This document shows, piece after piece, positions 1 to 9,724 of a stretch of DNA of 39,626 bases (position 1 is its first letter; each line of letters opens with the position of its first letter). A program made the position numbers and the translations under genes. The notes under the pieces were generated by a model. That model made no database searches and was not told the origin of the DNA. It saw only the letters and a program-made list of their open reading frames with translations. Source of the DNA: Ichthyosporea sp. XGB-2017a (Eukaryota; Opisthokonta; Ichthyosporea); NCBI GenBank assembly GCA_002811675.1, contig PDIM01010461.1:41207-80832 (forward strand), written 5' to 3'.

Positions 1-122
1 TTCTTTTTATAAAAAAAACCTCAAAAGTTTTTGTATGGAAAAGTTCTATAGAAAGTATTATTTATTTTTAATAGACGCCCACGTACAGCTGCTCTACTAT
101 ATATATATAGTTTTATAGGGAA

Positions 123-144
123 GGGTTAGGGTGAGGGTTAGGGG
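123..144 (+). repeat. Short telomere-like TTAGGG cluster
   Basis: Three imperfect units (GGGTTAGGG, TGAGGG, TTAGGGG) lie side by side. TTAGGG is the telomere unit of animals, many fungi and other eukaryotes. The tract is too short to be a telomere and sits about 300 bases upstream of a start codon, so it is either a small interstitial repeat or a promoter telo-box-like element. Confidence 0.5.
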
Positions 145-324
145 TATAGTACACCTGGAGGGCGGAGGAGGAGGCGCCGGACAGCTGCTTTTAATTTTTG
201 TTTTTTTTTTGTTTTCTGTGTTTCAAATAGTTTTTGTTTTTGTTGGCAGTGAGTGGTACAGTGCAGCAGGGAGATTTGTGGGGGAGGGGTTTTTTGATTT
301 TGGATTTGTATAAAAAGGTTTTGA

Positions 325-337
325 GGGGGGGGGGGGG
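325..337 (+). repeat. Homopolymer G tract (13 G)
   Basis: An uninterrupted run of 13 G lies about 100 bases before the CLEC16A-like start codon. It could form a quadruplex with neighbouring G runs, and its exact length may be a sequencing uncertainty. Confidence 0.8.
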
Positions 338-440
338 TTAGTTATAGCCGGGAGAAGGGAACACGTTGATTTGTTTAAGTGATTATTTGGTTTGTTAGGT
401 ATCAGCCCCGATAGTAGGGTAAGTTGGTTTGATTGGTAGG

Positions 441-3400
441 ATGTTTTCACGTATGTCCACTGCTCAACTGTTCAAGCCGAAGAACAAGTATTCTCTGGAG
501 CATTTGAAATATCTGCATCAGCTTTTGGTGCGAAATGTAACGATTGGTACTGCACAGAGTGGTAATGTGAATAGTAATCTGGAGTCGCAGTTTTATCAAA
601 ATGACCACAACAAAGAGCTGCTTGTGGAAACTCTCAGGAGCATTGCGGAAATTCTGATCTGGGGGGACCAGAATGATAATCGGGTTTTTGATGTCTTTCT
701 AGAGAATAATATGCTATTTTACTTCCTTAAGATTCTCAATCAGAACACGGGAAGGTATGTCAAAGTGCAAATGTTGCAGACACTTTCCATTCTCTTTGAA
801 AACATCAGCAACGAGACTGCACTATACTATCTGCTGTCAAATAATCACATCAATGCAATCATTGTACATAAATTTGATTTCTCGGACGAAGAAGTGCTTG
901 CATATTACATTTCCTTCTTGAAAACTCTCTCTTTGAAGCTTAACCCTTCCACCATCCATTTCTTTTACAATGAGCACCTTAGCGACTTCCCTCTGTATAC
1001 AGAAGCTGTAAAATTCTTTAACCATTCGGAAGCCATGGCCCGTATAGCTGTGAGAACTATATCATTGAACATTTTTCGAGTGAATTCAAAGCAGGTACTG
1101 GATTTTATTTTGGGGAAACAGTCTGTGCCTTATTTTAGTAATGTCATTTGGTTTATTGCCAACCAATCTGTCGAGCTGGACGAATTATTGGGTGCGGACT
1201 ATCTGGAGAATGATGACGGTGTTGTAGGAAGCAATGCAGTTGGGTCGACCCTGTCACCTTCATCTGCCACATCAACATCAGGGGCGGCTCTATCCCCGCA
1301 AATGCACGGAAGAGGGGGCCAGACACAACAGCAACTGACACAGGCCCGATACCATCGGTCTAGTGGGAGTAGCAGTGTGAATGTCATGTCAAAGCATCAG
1401 AGACGTGGGCAACTCGATGAGCTTGTTTGCGAGCATGTTGACCATTTTCAATATTTTGCGGATGTATTAGCCTTACATATTCAGCCTGTGAATGTTGTTG
1501 TGTGCCGCCATCTGATGAATAAGCTTCTTTTGCCTTTGTACGTGTATAGCCTGAAAAGTACGCGAATGGATGTGTGCCTGGACTATGATGGTGATGTGGG
1601 GCTGATGGAAGAGGATGGGGATGGTGCGGATAGAGGGCGGTCGGGAAGCAAAGGAGGCTCCAGTTATGATGCTACCGAAATGTTGACCCAACATGGCGGT
1701 GACGAAGCTCAGAAGCGCCATTTAAGCAAATCCACAATGGGAATGGGAATCCGTCATCATTACCATCAGAAACTTCAGCAACAAGATGCCCGACTGAGTA
1801 TCAGTCCCGTGCTAGCTATGATGCTATTATCACAGATATTTTTCCTGTGCTCGGACTGCACATTATCTACCCAACTGGCAGCATGCATTCTACGACGCGA
1901 TTCGTACGAAAATTTGGCGAAGTTCAATGTTTTGGATGAGTTCGGAACTCCGGTGAATAGCTCTTCAGCAGATGAGGGAGACGAGGATGAAGAGGATGAA
2001 AGTTCGCTGTTTTGTTCTGCAAAAGCATACAAAAATGAAAAGGACAACGACGGAACTGGGGAAAATGAGGACGGTTCCGAAGATGAACCTCCGTCCTATC
2101 GTGATGTATTGCTGGGATATTTGGAGTTGCGAGACTACTGCGAAGATATAGTTCCATTAATGGCCGCTGTGCTGCTTTATACAATTGTTGAGTCCCGAGG
2201 CGTCCACAAAAAACTTCTTGAAATGGTTGGATTTTGTCCACAGCGCTTGACAAAAACAAAGTCGCGAAAACTGCTGGATAAGTTGACTGCTCGTCTTTCA
2301 ATAGTGTCGATGGGCGATTCGTCAAACACTCAGGCCAGAGAGGAAGGCGGAGAGGGAATTACAAATAGCGGTGAAGAAACTAACGAAAGCTTTGCGCCCG
2401 ACAGCCTGCAGACTTCCTTCATAGATGGTAAAGCTAATTCTAGCATCAATGATACTCTGGAAGTATCAAAAGATTCCATTGAAGTGGAGGCAGAAATGAA
2501 ACAGCGGCCGTTGGACGAGAAGGAAAGCGCAAGTACTGCTGACCCTCCGTCAAAGACCCTGGCAGAGATTTTCCGAACATCTGATCCCAAACTAAAATGC
2601 CCATACAATGAGGTACTTGTAGACCGACTATTGCGTGGACTTGAAGAGGCAGTGGCACACAAAAAATGTGTGCGAGTTGCTACCTTTCATGTCTTTTGCG
2701 AGCTTCTTAAGTCATCTGTTTATTTTGAGAATGACGGCCCTTGTTTGCTTCCCCATCACGCAGAGCAATTGGGTCAAATCAAAAGCATGGCGCAGCAAAA
2801 ACTCAGACAGTATCGAGAGAAATTGTGTCCAGATGAAGATCAGTTTATAGAATACTTTGAATACGAGTGCTCGTTAATGAAGCCATTGAATATAGAGCAT
2901 TTAATCACAAACTCCGCAGTTCTTTTGCCACATAGTAGTACTATGACTCACGCGATGGATTTCTATACTCGTTTCCCTGAAGGGGAGCTTGAAATGATGA
3001 AGCTAACCATTCGGATGTTCTGTTCCACGTTGACATTATGGAACGAGTTGTGCTGCTCTGGAGAAGAAGATCTTGATGAGCTTCTTGGAAGTGGGATATG
3101 GCCCGATTGGTGTGAAGGCGACAAGCTTTATGTTTCTCAAGTAATTGATTTGAACCACAGTGACCTGATCGCATGCTCAGTGACTGATTATTCACGATTT
3201 GTGTCTCAGCGAATGGACGTGCAAGCTGTGAGCCGATCGAAAGATGCCCCTGATACTTGGGTAACTCGATTTCTGGTGGTTGATGACAATAGACTGGTTT
3301 TGGTGGAGCCGGACACGTCACGGCTGGGGTGGGGTGTCGTTCGGTTTGTGAGCCAGTTGGATAATGTCCATTTCCAAGTTAGCCGTGATGATAGCCGGGA

Positions 3401-3767
3401 CTTATTTGTTTCGGTATACAAACAGCCCGTGTACTTCGAAGGAAGACGCAATGGGGGTGGTAATGGAAGCTCATCTAGGGCTCAGATTGATTTTGGAGAT
3501 GATGATGTCGATGAAGAGAGTAGCAGTAGCAGCGAAGAGGATGGTGTCGAAGATGAGGATGAAAGCAATAGGGTAGATGGGGAGGAATCCAGCTCGAAAG
3601 CCACTATCATTGAACCTCTTCAGCTTCCCACGCCTCTATGGGCTGGTAAATTTGGTTTTGATGACCATGTGCGATGCTTAGCGGCGAGGCAATACCTTGA
3701 AAATGGAAAGTCATCCCGCAAAGCAAAGAAGTTGGACCGACTTGAAACTCTTCTAGGGGTTGGATAG
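441..3767 (+). CDS. CLEC16A: CLEC16A/GOP-1 family protein (FPL domain)
   Basis: A 1108-residue intronless frame. The first ATG is at 441; the frame is open a few codons further upstream but without an ATG. Residues about 15-210 match the FPL (CLEC16A N-terminal) domain very closely, with LVETLRS, EILIWGDQND, LFENIS, VHKFDFSDEE and FFYNEH blocks. A C-terminal block near residues 955-1000 (LVEPD, RLGWGVV, DDSR) is also typical of the family. Family members (human about 1050 residues) regulate endosomal/lysosomal trafficking, autophagy and, with the E3 ligase NRDP1, mitophagy. Between the conserved blocks are low-complexity Ser/Gly/Gln-rich and acidic inserts, including an acidic-serine stretch near 1015-1045. 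No membrane segment is seen. An AATAAA follows the stop by about 20 bases. The lack of introns in 3.3 kb contrasts with the animal gene. Confidence 0.93.
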   Translation: MFSRMSTAQLFKPKNKYSLEHLKYLHQLLVRNVTIGTAQSGNVNSNLESQFYQNDHNKELLVETLRSIAEILIWGDQNDNRVFDVFLENNMLFYFLKILNQNTGRYVKVQMLQTLSILFENISNETALYYLLSNNHINAIIVHKFDFSDEEVLAYYISFLKTLSLKLNPSTIHFFYNEHLSDFPLYTEAVKFFNHSEAMARIAVRTISLNIFRVNSKQVLDFILGKQSVPYFSNVIWFIANQSVELDELLGADYLENDDGVVGSNAVGSTLSPSSATSTSGAALSPQMHGRGGQTQQQLTQARYHRSSGSSSVNVMSKHQRRGQLDELVCEHVDHFQYFADVLALHIQPVNVVVCRHLMNKLLLPLYVYSLKSTRMDVCLDYDGDVGLMEEDGDGADRGRSGSKGGSSYDATEMLTQHGGDEAQKRHLSKSTMGMGIRHHYHQKLQQQDARLSISPVLAMMLLSQIFFLCSDCTLSTQLAACILRRDSYENLAKFNVLDEFGTPVNSSSADEGDEDEEDESSLFCSAKAYKNEKDNDGTGENEDGSEDEPPSYRDVLLGYLELRDYCEDIVPLMAAVLLYTIVESRGVHKKLLEMVGFCPQRLTKTKSRKLLDKLTARLSIVSMGDSSNTQAREEGGEGITNSGEETNESFAPDSLQTSFIDGKANSSINDTLEVSKDSIEVEAEMKQRPLDEKESASTADPPSKTLAEIFRTSDPKLKCPYNEVLVDRLLRGLEEAVAHKKCVRVATFHVFCELLKSSVYFENDGPCLLPHHAEQLGQIKSMAQQKLRQYREKLCPDEDQFIEYFEYECSLMKPLNIEHLITNSAVLLPHSSTMTHAMDFYTRFPEGELEMMKLTIRMFCSTLTLWNELCCSGEEDLDELLGSGIWPDWCEGDKLYVSQVIDLNHSDLIACSVTDYSRFVSQRMDVQAVSRSKDAPDTWVTRFLVVDDNRLVLVEPDTSRLGWGVVRFVSQLDNVHFQVSRDDSRDLFVSVYKQPVYFEGRRNGGGNGSSSRAQIDFGDDDVDEESSSSSEEDGVEDEDESNRVDGEESSSKATIIEPLQLPTPLWAGKFGFDDHVRCLAARQYLENGKSSRKAKKLDRLETLLGVG

Positions 3768-4628
<861 letters not shown>

Positions 4629-4931
4629 TGATGCACGGAGGAAGGATTCGAGGAAGAGGGAGAGTGGAGGGAAACACGGAGAGGGGCATGACTCGGCTTG
4701 GAGGGGAAGGATTGTAGATTAGAATCAAAAAAAGATGCGCTGGGTCGTGCTTGTGGTTTGTATTTATGAGAAAGAGGTGGGTTGGGGGGAAAGACAAACA
4801 ACTCATTGTTGATGCGGCACCTCTAGCTTACTCCCCTCCTTCATCTGCCGTGGAACTGGCCCCTCCTCCATTCCCTGCCAAGGGATGAGCACACTAAACG
4901 GGCAATTAACATTTATGTTTGAACTGCCAGA

Positions 4932-4937
4932 AATAAA
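4932..4937 (+). terminator. AATAAA, candidate UFM1 polyadenylation signal
   Basis: An AATAAA on the + strand about 300 bases after the UFM1 stop. It lies only some 20 bases from the opposite-strand signal of the glutaredoxin gene, so the two transcripts would overlap at their 3' ends. Confidence 0.45.
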
Positions 4938-4957
4938 ATATTAACGTAAACTAGCTG

Positions 4958-4963
4958 TTTATT
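4958..4963 (-). terminator. AATAAA (minus strand), glutaredoxin 3' end
   Basis: TTTATT on the + strand reads AATAAA on the minus strand, about 20 bases beyond the glutaredoxin stop codon at 4983-4985. Confidence 0.5.
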
Positions 4964-4982
4964 TTAGCTGCTGGGGTGGAAA

Positions 4983-5273
4983 TTAGTTGAGTAGTTGCTT
5001 CTTTGTCTCCCACTCCCCGGTGACCTCGGAGCACCCGCCAGCGTGCTTCCCACCAAGGAAGACATTGGGGACTGTGCGCTGCCCCGTCATGGAGTGGAGG
5101 GCGTTCTGTATTTCTGATCCGTCCTCTTCCTTATCCAGTTCATAGGCAAAGTAGTCGAGACCTTGTCCGGCAAGAAATTGCTTCACCCGATCGCAGTATG
5201 GGCAATAGGATTTCGACCAGATCATAACTTTGTGTTCGGAGTTGAACTTTTCGATTTTACTTTTGATTTCCAT
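4983..5273 (-). CDS. Dithiol glutaredoxin (CPYC)
   Basis: A 96-residue intronless frame starting at ATG 5273-5271. It shows the complete class I glutaredoxin signature: active site CPYC at about residues 24-27 within SKSYCPYC, the cis-proline loop TVPNVF near 68-73, and the glutathione-binding GG-C-S-E near 79-83. Class I glutaredoxins use glutathione to reduce protein disulfides and glutathionylated cysteines in the cytosol. The length matches the family (about 95-110). There is no targeting sequence, so it is probably cytosolic. It is tail-to-tail with UFM1, and the 3' regions appear to overlap. Confidence 0.96.
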   Translation of the reverse strand: MEIKSKIEKFNSEHKVMIWSKSYCPYCDRVKQFLAGQGLDYFAYELDKEEDGSEIQNALHSMTGQRTVPNVFLGGKHAGGCSEVTGEWETKKQLLN

Positions 5274-6045
5274 TGTGGGCTCTGATGGTGATGAAAGGAA
5301 GGCCTTCGAAAGGAAAGATTATGATTGATGATATACATTAGCATGACACGTCCTTATCCACACCTGCCATACACTTTACATCTGTAATACTTACTCCCAT
5401 AATATACTTTTTGAGAAACAAGCACACAAGGAAAAGAAACAATACAAATATAAACGATTTAGCACCAAAGGAAGATCTTCTTAGTCGCCAGCTGTTCCTA
5501 CTAACTCCCAATCCGTCCGTGAATGACCACAACAACTTACTTTTCATTAAATATAACAAAAAAACAAAACAAAAAAAAGACAATCTGGCCAATCAAACAC
5601 GTTTCAACAAATCCAGACTATTCAAATCTCCAGCTCAACAATTATTGAAACTTCTGTGGTGGCTATTGACACATACACTCGTATTTATACTCACATTGCA
5701 TGACAGTCGAGTATAATGACTCGACACACTGAAGTCCTTAGGGTTGCCTGACCAGTGACGAGTAAGAGGTGACAAGCAGCTTATCCTCCTGTTCATCCTC
5801 CCACTGACTTTATTTTAACTCATGGCGTTGTTGTGGACTCCTGCAAGTGAAGGAAAGGTATGTGCGATTGTGTGGAAGCACAGAGTGCACTTGCATGAGA
5901 GGAGTTAATAATGATATTGCAGGAAAAGTAAAATGGGGATACGGATGCTTTTCTGCACTTCCCTGAGCTACAAAGGAATGATGGGTTGGCTGGGATTAGG
6001 AGTGAAATGAACAAGGTGGGAGACAATGAGGCACGGTCCGCTTTA
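5274..6045. other. Intergenic: glutaredoxin 5' flank and Mediator-11 candidate 3' flank
   Basis: No supported gene. The region is AT- and A-rich (A-runs at about 5558-5580). Open frames here are short, lack similarity and overlap each other on both strands. The part near 5274-5340 is the glutaredoxin promoter side. The part near 5800-6045 is the 3' region of the minus-strand gene that ends at 6046, with an AATAAA on the minus strand at 5809-5814. Confidence 0.5.
5809..5814 (-). terminator. AATAAA (minus strand) downstream of the Mediator-11 candidate
   Basis: TTTATT on the + strand, about 230 bases beyond the stop at 6046-6048. It is the nearest canonical signal I see on the minus strand, but the distance leaves the assignment uncertain. 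Confidence 0.3.
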
Positions 6046-6848
6046 CTAAGGCGCGGGTTTGGGAGAGCTTGCTTCAGCCTCTCCTTTACTTGGAGGCGAG
6101 ACTGCGTCCAGATGGATCAACGCACGATCGATATACCCTGCAGAGGTGTGATTAAACGCTGTTAGTAATCACGAAGACCCATTAAACTATGATCCAACTA
6201 CCTTTGACCTACCTTGCACAATAGCCGCACGATCTAGTCCCAATTCTGCTGTCTTTTCCTCTGCATAACATGTTCGGTTGTGGGGCGCTTCAGTGCAAAT
6301 TTTGATAATGTTAAAGCGGAGTGCTTCTTCTATTTTCTACTCGAAAGCATGATCGCAAAGAAACAGCACTGTTAGTCTAAATTATCACGGGTGAGCCTGT
6401 AAATAAATCACTGGATATATCCCAAATCAAGAATACTTTACCGCCACTGATTTGATATAATTTGTTGCCGACTCCCGAAATCGGGCCAAGTCAAACTCCT
6501 TTGGAGGCGGCTTCACCTTTTTACCGCCCTCATCGTCCCCCTCCCCTCCCTCTTCACCTTCTTCATCAACGTTGCACCCCGCACAGTTGATTGTATCTGC
6601 TGCAAGATTACACAAGTCTGTGATTTGCTATTTGTATCAAGCGATTAAGAACAATAGTAAACAGGCAGGCCATTAGTTTCCTTCCTTTCTGTGTCCCTCT
6701 GTCCTAATTACTTTTCCCTTCTTGTTCTTACCTTTTCCAAAGCCAGCAATTGGAAGATTTGCTTGTTGCTCTTCATCAACTGCAGCAGTTGCATGGAACG
6801 GTCATCCATTGCCACGGGGCCTCCCAAGAAGTCGTCCGAAGTGTCCAT
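6046..6848 (-). CDS. MED11: Small helical protein, probable Mediator subunit 11 (four exons)
   Basis: I assembled four exons on the minus strand: 6848-6732, 6627-6442, 6336-6213 and 6137-6046. The introns (104, 105 and 75 bases) begin GTAAG, GTAAAG and GTAGGT and end in AG. Phases agree at every junction and the product is 172 residues. It is soluble and mainly helical. The middle has an acidic Gly-rich linker near 60-80, between an N-terminal helix (IFQLLALEKQITDLCNLAAD) and a helical C-terminal half (residues about 84-155). Spacing and pattern resemble MED11, a head-module subunit of the RNA polymerase II Mediator, which has an N-terminal helix ending in an A-T-I pattern and two later helices. 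The match is from memory and only moderate; a coiled-coil protein of another family is possible. An upstream coding exon cannot be excluded. Confidence 0.6.
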
Positions 6849-7283
6849 CACGCTCTCTCCTTTCTCTACAGGGCTCCCCCCTTTCTTCACAAAATAGATC
6901 TGATAGTATTACCACTCCGTGTATAATACCCAGGAAGGTCAAACACAGATTAATGCACCTGAAAAAAAAGAAGTCCTCTTTGGGGAATCTTGAAAACACC
7001 AACAATAATAATCCACAAATCCTAAAAATCTCTTTGAAACTTTTAAGCAAATCATATATTTTTGGTTATATATCCAACATGTACAGAGGCAAAGGACAAC
7101 AAACGCCTGGGGGAGTGTAGGGTTACGGGAAGATCAGGGATCCCATGCATCTCAAGGGGGATAATTTTATTTATTGTTGGTGGGGAGTGGGGGGGGATTC
7201 AGCGATTTAGACCAGCTGGCTGTGGTGTGTGTTGATTAAGTTAGGAAGGAGAGGGGGATTATATATGTGGATGTGAAGAAAGG
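6849..7283. promoter_or_regulatory. Divergent promoter region: Mediator-11 candidate / TMEM18
   Basis: The two flanking genes are transcribed away from each other, so this 435-base stretch should hold both promoters. It has a purine-rich strand near 7160-7265 with several G runs. No gene or RNA is seen. Confidence 0.4.
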
Positions 7284-8210
7284 ATGGAGATTTATGAAAC
7301 TGAAGATGATCCCTCGATTGGGGGAGAAGACGTGCAGGGTGGGCAGGGAACGGTGTTGGGATCTGTGAGTGGACGGGTGTGGGGTTTGTGGGCAGAATGG
7401 GAAAAGATGAGTGGACAGATTGAGGAGGCTTTGCGGGAAGTTTTAAATGGGGGGTGGGGAGGAGGAGGAGACAGTAAGACTGGTGAAGGAGGCATAAGAG
7501 AAGCGGACGACGGGGGGACTGGGATCTGGTGGCAAATGCTATCCGAGGTGGACTGGCTCAATGAACCTGTGTTGCTGTACCTGTGTGGGCTGCAGGTAGC
7601 GTTACTGGGAGTGGTCCTTTGGAGTATTGCAGAGGGTCAGAAGAGATTCACCCTCCAGATGATTCTTTTTTTTCTATTGAGTGAGTATAGCTTATTGGAA
7701 TGTTACCCCTGTGTTTTTAAAAAGTTTCCAGTGAAGTGGATCCAACGACTTGAGTATTGTTAAATCCTTGACTTCTTTTATTAACATATTGGGTTTGTTG
7801 ACTTATGTGCTGCTTCTATAGGCGGGGCTGCTTCAGCTAGTGAGCGTCTAAATGCATTCATGGCTGACTATGCCCTCGAGTCAATGAAGGAACAGTACTT
7901 TGACTCATTTGGATTCTTCTTGAGTGTCATTTACACTGTTCCCCTGCTTATTGATATCTGTATCTTGGTGGTAAGTATCTTCTTTCCCTTTTTTTGGGGG
8001 GGGCGGGGGGCTTTTTGGGTAATGTGGGTGCGTGTGTGTACACTTACTAATTGAACTGGGTGAATGCTTGTTCCCGGGGCGGCACAGTGTGCTTGGTTGT
8101 TCCAGGCTGGAGTGATGCTCATAGAAATTAAAAGATCCCAACGACGACACAATAGTGGTGGAGAACGAAGAACGAAAAAGTCGCACGCAGAGAAGAGAGT
8201 GAAGCAATAA
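7284..8210 (+). CDS. TMEM18: TMEM18 family nuclear/ER membrane protein (three exons)
   Basis: Exons 7284-7680, 7822-7970 and 8106-8210 are joined through GT-AG introns of 141 and 135 bases, phases 1 and 0. The product is 216 residues. The C-terminal ~125 residues follow TMEM18 closely: a DWLNEPVL start, a first membrane helix, a second helix, the family's best block (EQYFDSFGFFLSVIYTVPLL) in a third helix, and a basic Arg/Lys-rich tail. TMEM18 is a conserved membrane protein reported at the nuclear envelope, linked to body weight in animals; its molecular role is unsettled. Unlike the 140-residue human protein, this one has about 90 extra N-terminal residues, Gly/Glu-rich and Trp-containing, which I keep because no later ATG precedes the conserved domain closely. 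AATAAA follows at 8305. Confidence 0.9.
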
Positions 8211-8304
8211 TGCAGGCGGTGGAGTACACTGGTGAAATATGAACCAAAACTGAGCGGAGCAAAGTTAAGTTTACAAAACGAGTGTTTATTTACATCTTCC
8301 AAAG

Positions 8305-8310
8305 AATAAA
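8305..8310 (+). terminator. AATAAA polyadenylation signal of TMEM18
   Basis: A perfect AATAAA about 95 bases after the TMEM18 stop at 8208-8210, on the same strand. Confidence 0.5.
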
Positions 8311-8396
8311 AATATAAACATCAGCCACAACTAACGGCTACCCAGTAGATGCGGTAAAATCTGCCTCCACTAAGCCCTGCTTGATTGTCTTTTCAT

Positions 8397-8615
8397 TCAA
8401 AACATCAAAATGACATGGCGATGCATGTGTGTATAAGAATAAGCATAACTATGCGTGACCATTCTTAAGACATAAAACGAAAAAACAAAAGTATTCAAAC
8501 AAATAGTCACGAATAAAGCAACTGTCAAAGTCATCAAAACCATGTCCCATGCAGAAATACTCCTCTGTACATCATCCCCACAATTATCAATCCCCTGGCT
8601 CAACCACAGGTCCAT
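8397..8615 (-). CDS. Possible small single-pass membrane protein (72 residues)
   Basis: An ATG-initiated minus-strand frame with one clear hydrophobic segment at about residues 25-48 (MVLMTLTVALFVTICLNTFV), preceded by a polar, acidic N-terminus with a cysteine and followed by a His/Tyr-rich tail. I do not recognise it. It lies 280 bases beyond the PRELI-like stop on the same strand and overlaps nothing known, so it may be a real small gene. It may equally be chance within a low-complexity intergenic region or 3' untranslated sequence. Confidence 0.3.
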   Translation of the reverse strand: MDLWLSQGIDNCGDDVQRSISAWDMVLMTLTVALFVTICLNTFVFSFYVLRMVTHSYAYSYTHMHRHVILMF

Positions 8616-8701
8616 CTATACGTCACAGACGCGCGACATGCCTTCACTTGCTACCCAGCCTTTACAATAAGCAACTTGTCCTCGCGAATGTTGGGTTCCT
8701 C

Positions 8702-8735
8702 TGTGTGTTTGTGTGTGTGTTTGTGTGTGTTTGTT
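8702..8735 (+). repeat. GT/GTTT microsatellite
   Basis: Interrupted GTGTGT/GTTT repeat of about 34 bases in the intergenic stretch between TMEM18 and the PRELI-like gene. The rest of 8616-8902 shows nothing I can assign. Confidence 0.85.
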
Positions 8736-8902
8736 TCTTGGTGTGCTCTGTTAACTGTCCATCATGCCTAGCTAGAGCCCCCTTCTCCTTCCCCCTCCTC
8801 CTTCCCATTATCAGATACCATCGCATGCTAGGTACACAGCTAGGACAATTACATTCTCACTAAGGAAATTAATTACCAGCACCACCGCAATGATTAAATG
8901 AC

Positions 8903-9430
8903 TTATGATGACTGTTCTCCCAATCTTTCAGGATGAAAAATAGAGTTAATGACGTGATCCAGCGCTATACGACCTTTATCTGCCTGTGAGGAGATCTTAT
9001 TGACCACCATCTTTTCAAGGCGGTCTGTGAAGCTAATTCCAAACACAGATACTTTGGCCTCCTGCTGAAGTAAAGTTTGATTGGGATCTTCAGGGTGTGG
9101 AGTGTACGTGCAGGTTTCTTCCACCTGAAGGATGTTGGAACCAGTAATATTTTTGGAGCGCATCACAAACTTTTTGTTCGAAGGATCAACCTCTGTCTTT
9201 TCCACAACGGTGCAATTCGAAGGGAGAAGTGACTGAATCCAGCCGGGTAACTCCCAATTAGAGGAAATAACACGCTTTCTCTTGAGGACACCCTCTTCTA
9301 CAACACTGTGTATACAATCCACTGCTGCCACCTGTGGACTATATGGATTAGGATACTTTTGCCACACTCCACTGGTGACCTTTTCCCATGTATGGGGAAA
9401 TGTGTGATCCGATTCCCAAAAGTTAGGCAT
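8903..9430 (-). CDS. PRELI/SLMO (PRELID3-like) mitochondrial lipid-transfer protein
   Basis: A 175-residue single-exon frame. I start it at the ATG at 9430-9428, where the product begins MPNFWESDHTF, because the ten codons upstream are an ATT repeat and PRELI domains begin in this way. The whole protein is one PRELI/MSF1 domain: an F-HTWEKVTSGVWQKYPNP block at the N-terminus, WELPGWIQSLL near 60-70, a TGSNILQVEE strand, and a C-terminal helix with ISSQADKGRIALDHVI. Family members, bound to a TRIAP1/Mdm35 partner, carry phosphatidic acid or phosphatidylserine across the mitochondrial intermembrane space. The pattern is closer to the SLMO/PRELID3 branch than to PRELID1. It has no presequence, as usual for the family. 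Confidence 0.92.
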   Translation of the reverse strand: MPNFWESDHTFPHTWEKVTSGVWQKYPNPYSPQVAAVDCIHSVVEEGVLKRKRVISSNWELPGWIQSLLPSNCTVVEKTEVDPSNKKFVMRSKNITGSNILQVEETCTYTPHPEDPNQTLLQQEAKVSVFGISFTDRLEKMVVNKISSQADKGRIALDHVINSIFHPERLGEQSS

Positions 9431-9455
9431 TATTATTATTAATATTATTATTTTA
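9428..9455 (-). repeat. ATT/TAT trinucleotide repeat next to the PRELI-like start
   Basis: About nine imperfect TAT/ATT units immediately upstream of, and touching, the start codon of the minus-strand PRELI-like gene. If read in frame they add Ile/Leu codons, but without an ATG that fits the family. Confidence 0.7.
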
Positions 9456-9710
9456 AACACAGATTTTTAAAACTCGGGGTGTACTTAAAAGTCACAAACG
9501 ACAGACGTCTCCAAATCTTCTTTTCTATTTCTTTAATTCCCTCGCAAATTAATAAACGTCAGAAATTAAAGAAGTTTTTAATATAAATAAATATAAATTT
9601 ATGCTTCACTATGAATAATGTATGAGTCAGGCCCAAATGATGAAAGAAATTATTTCTCCCTCGATCCCTTTAATTCTAGAAGATCACACGATTTTAATAC
9701 TTCTTCAAGC

Positions 9711-9724
9711 ACACACACACACAC
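9711..9724 (+). repeat. CA microsatellite
   Basis: Seven uninterrupted AC units. Confidence 0.85.

Larger units (their letters stand above)
1..440. promoter_or_regulatory. 5' flank of the CLEC16A-like gene
   Basis: No gene is supported here. The stretch contains an AT-rich start, a TA-repeat near 100-110, telomere-like GGGTTAGGG repeats at 123-144 and a run of 13 G at 325-337. It presumably holds the promoter and 5' untranslated region of the gene starting at 441. A short open frame at 131-313 begins with GTG, is low-complexity and looks like chance. Confidence 0.4.

Noticed and set aside
2330-2662. Minus-strand frames inside the CLEC16A-like gene
   Set aside because: Antisense to a well-conserved coding region and without family similarity.
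5338-5716. Hydrophobic 84-residue minus frame and 101-residue plus frame upstream of glutaredoxin
   Set aside because: Overlapping low-complexity frames in A/T-rich DNA; the minus-strand one has a poor start and no similarity.
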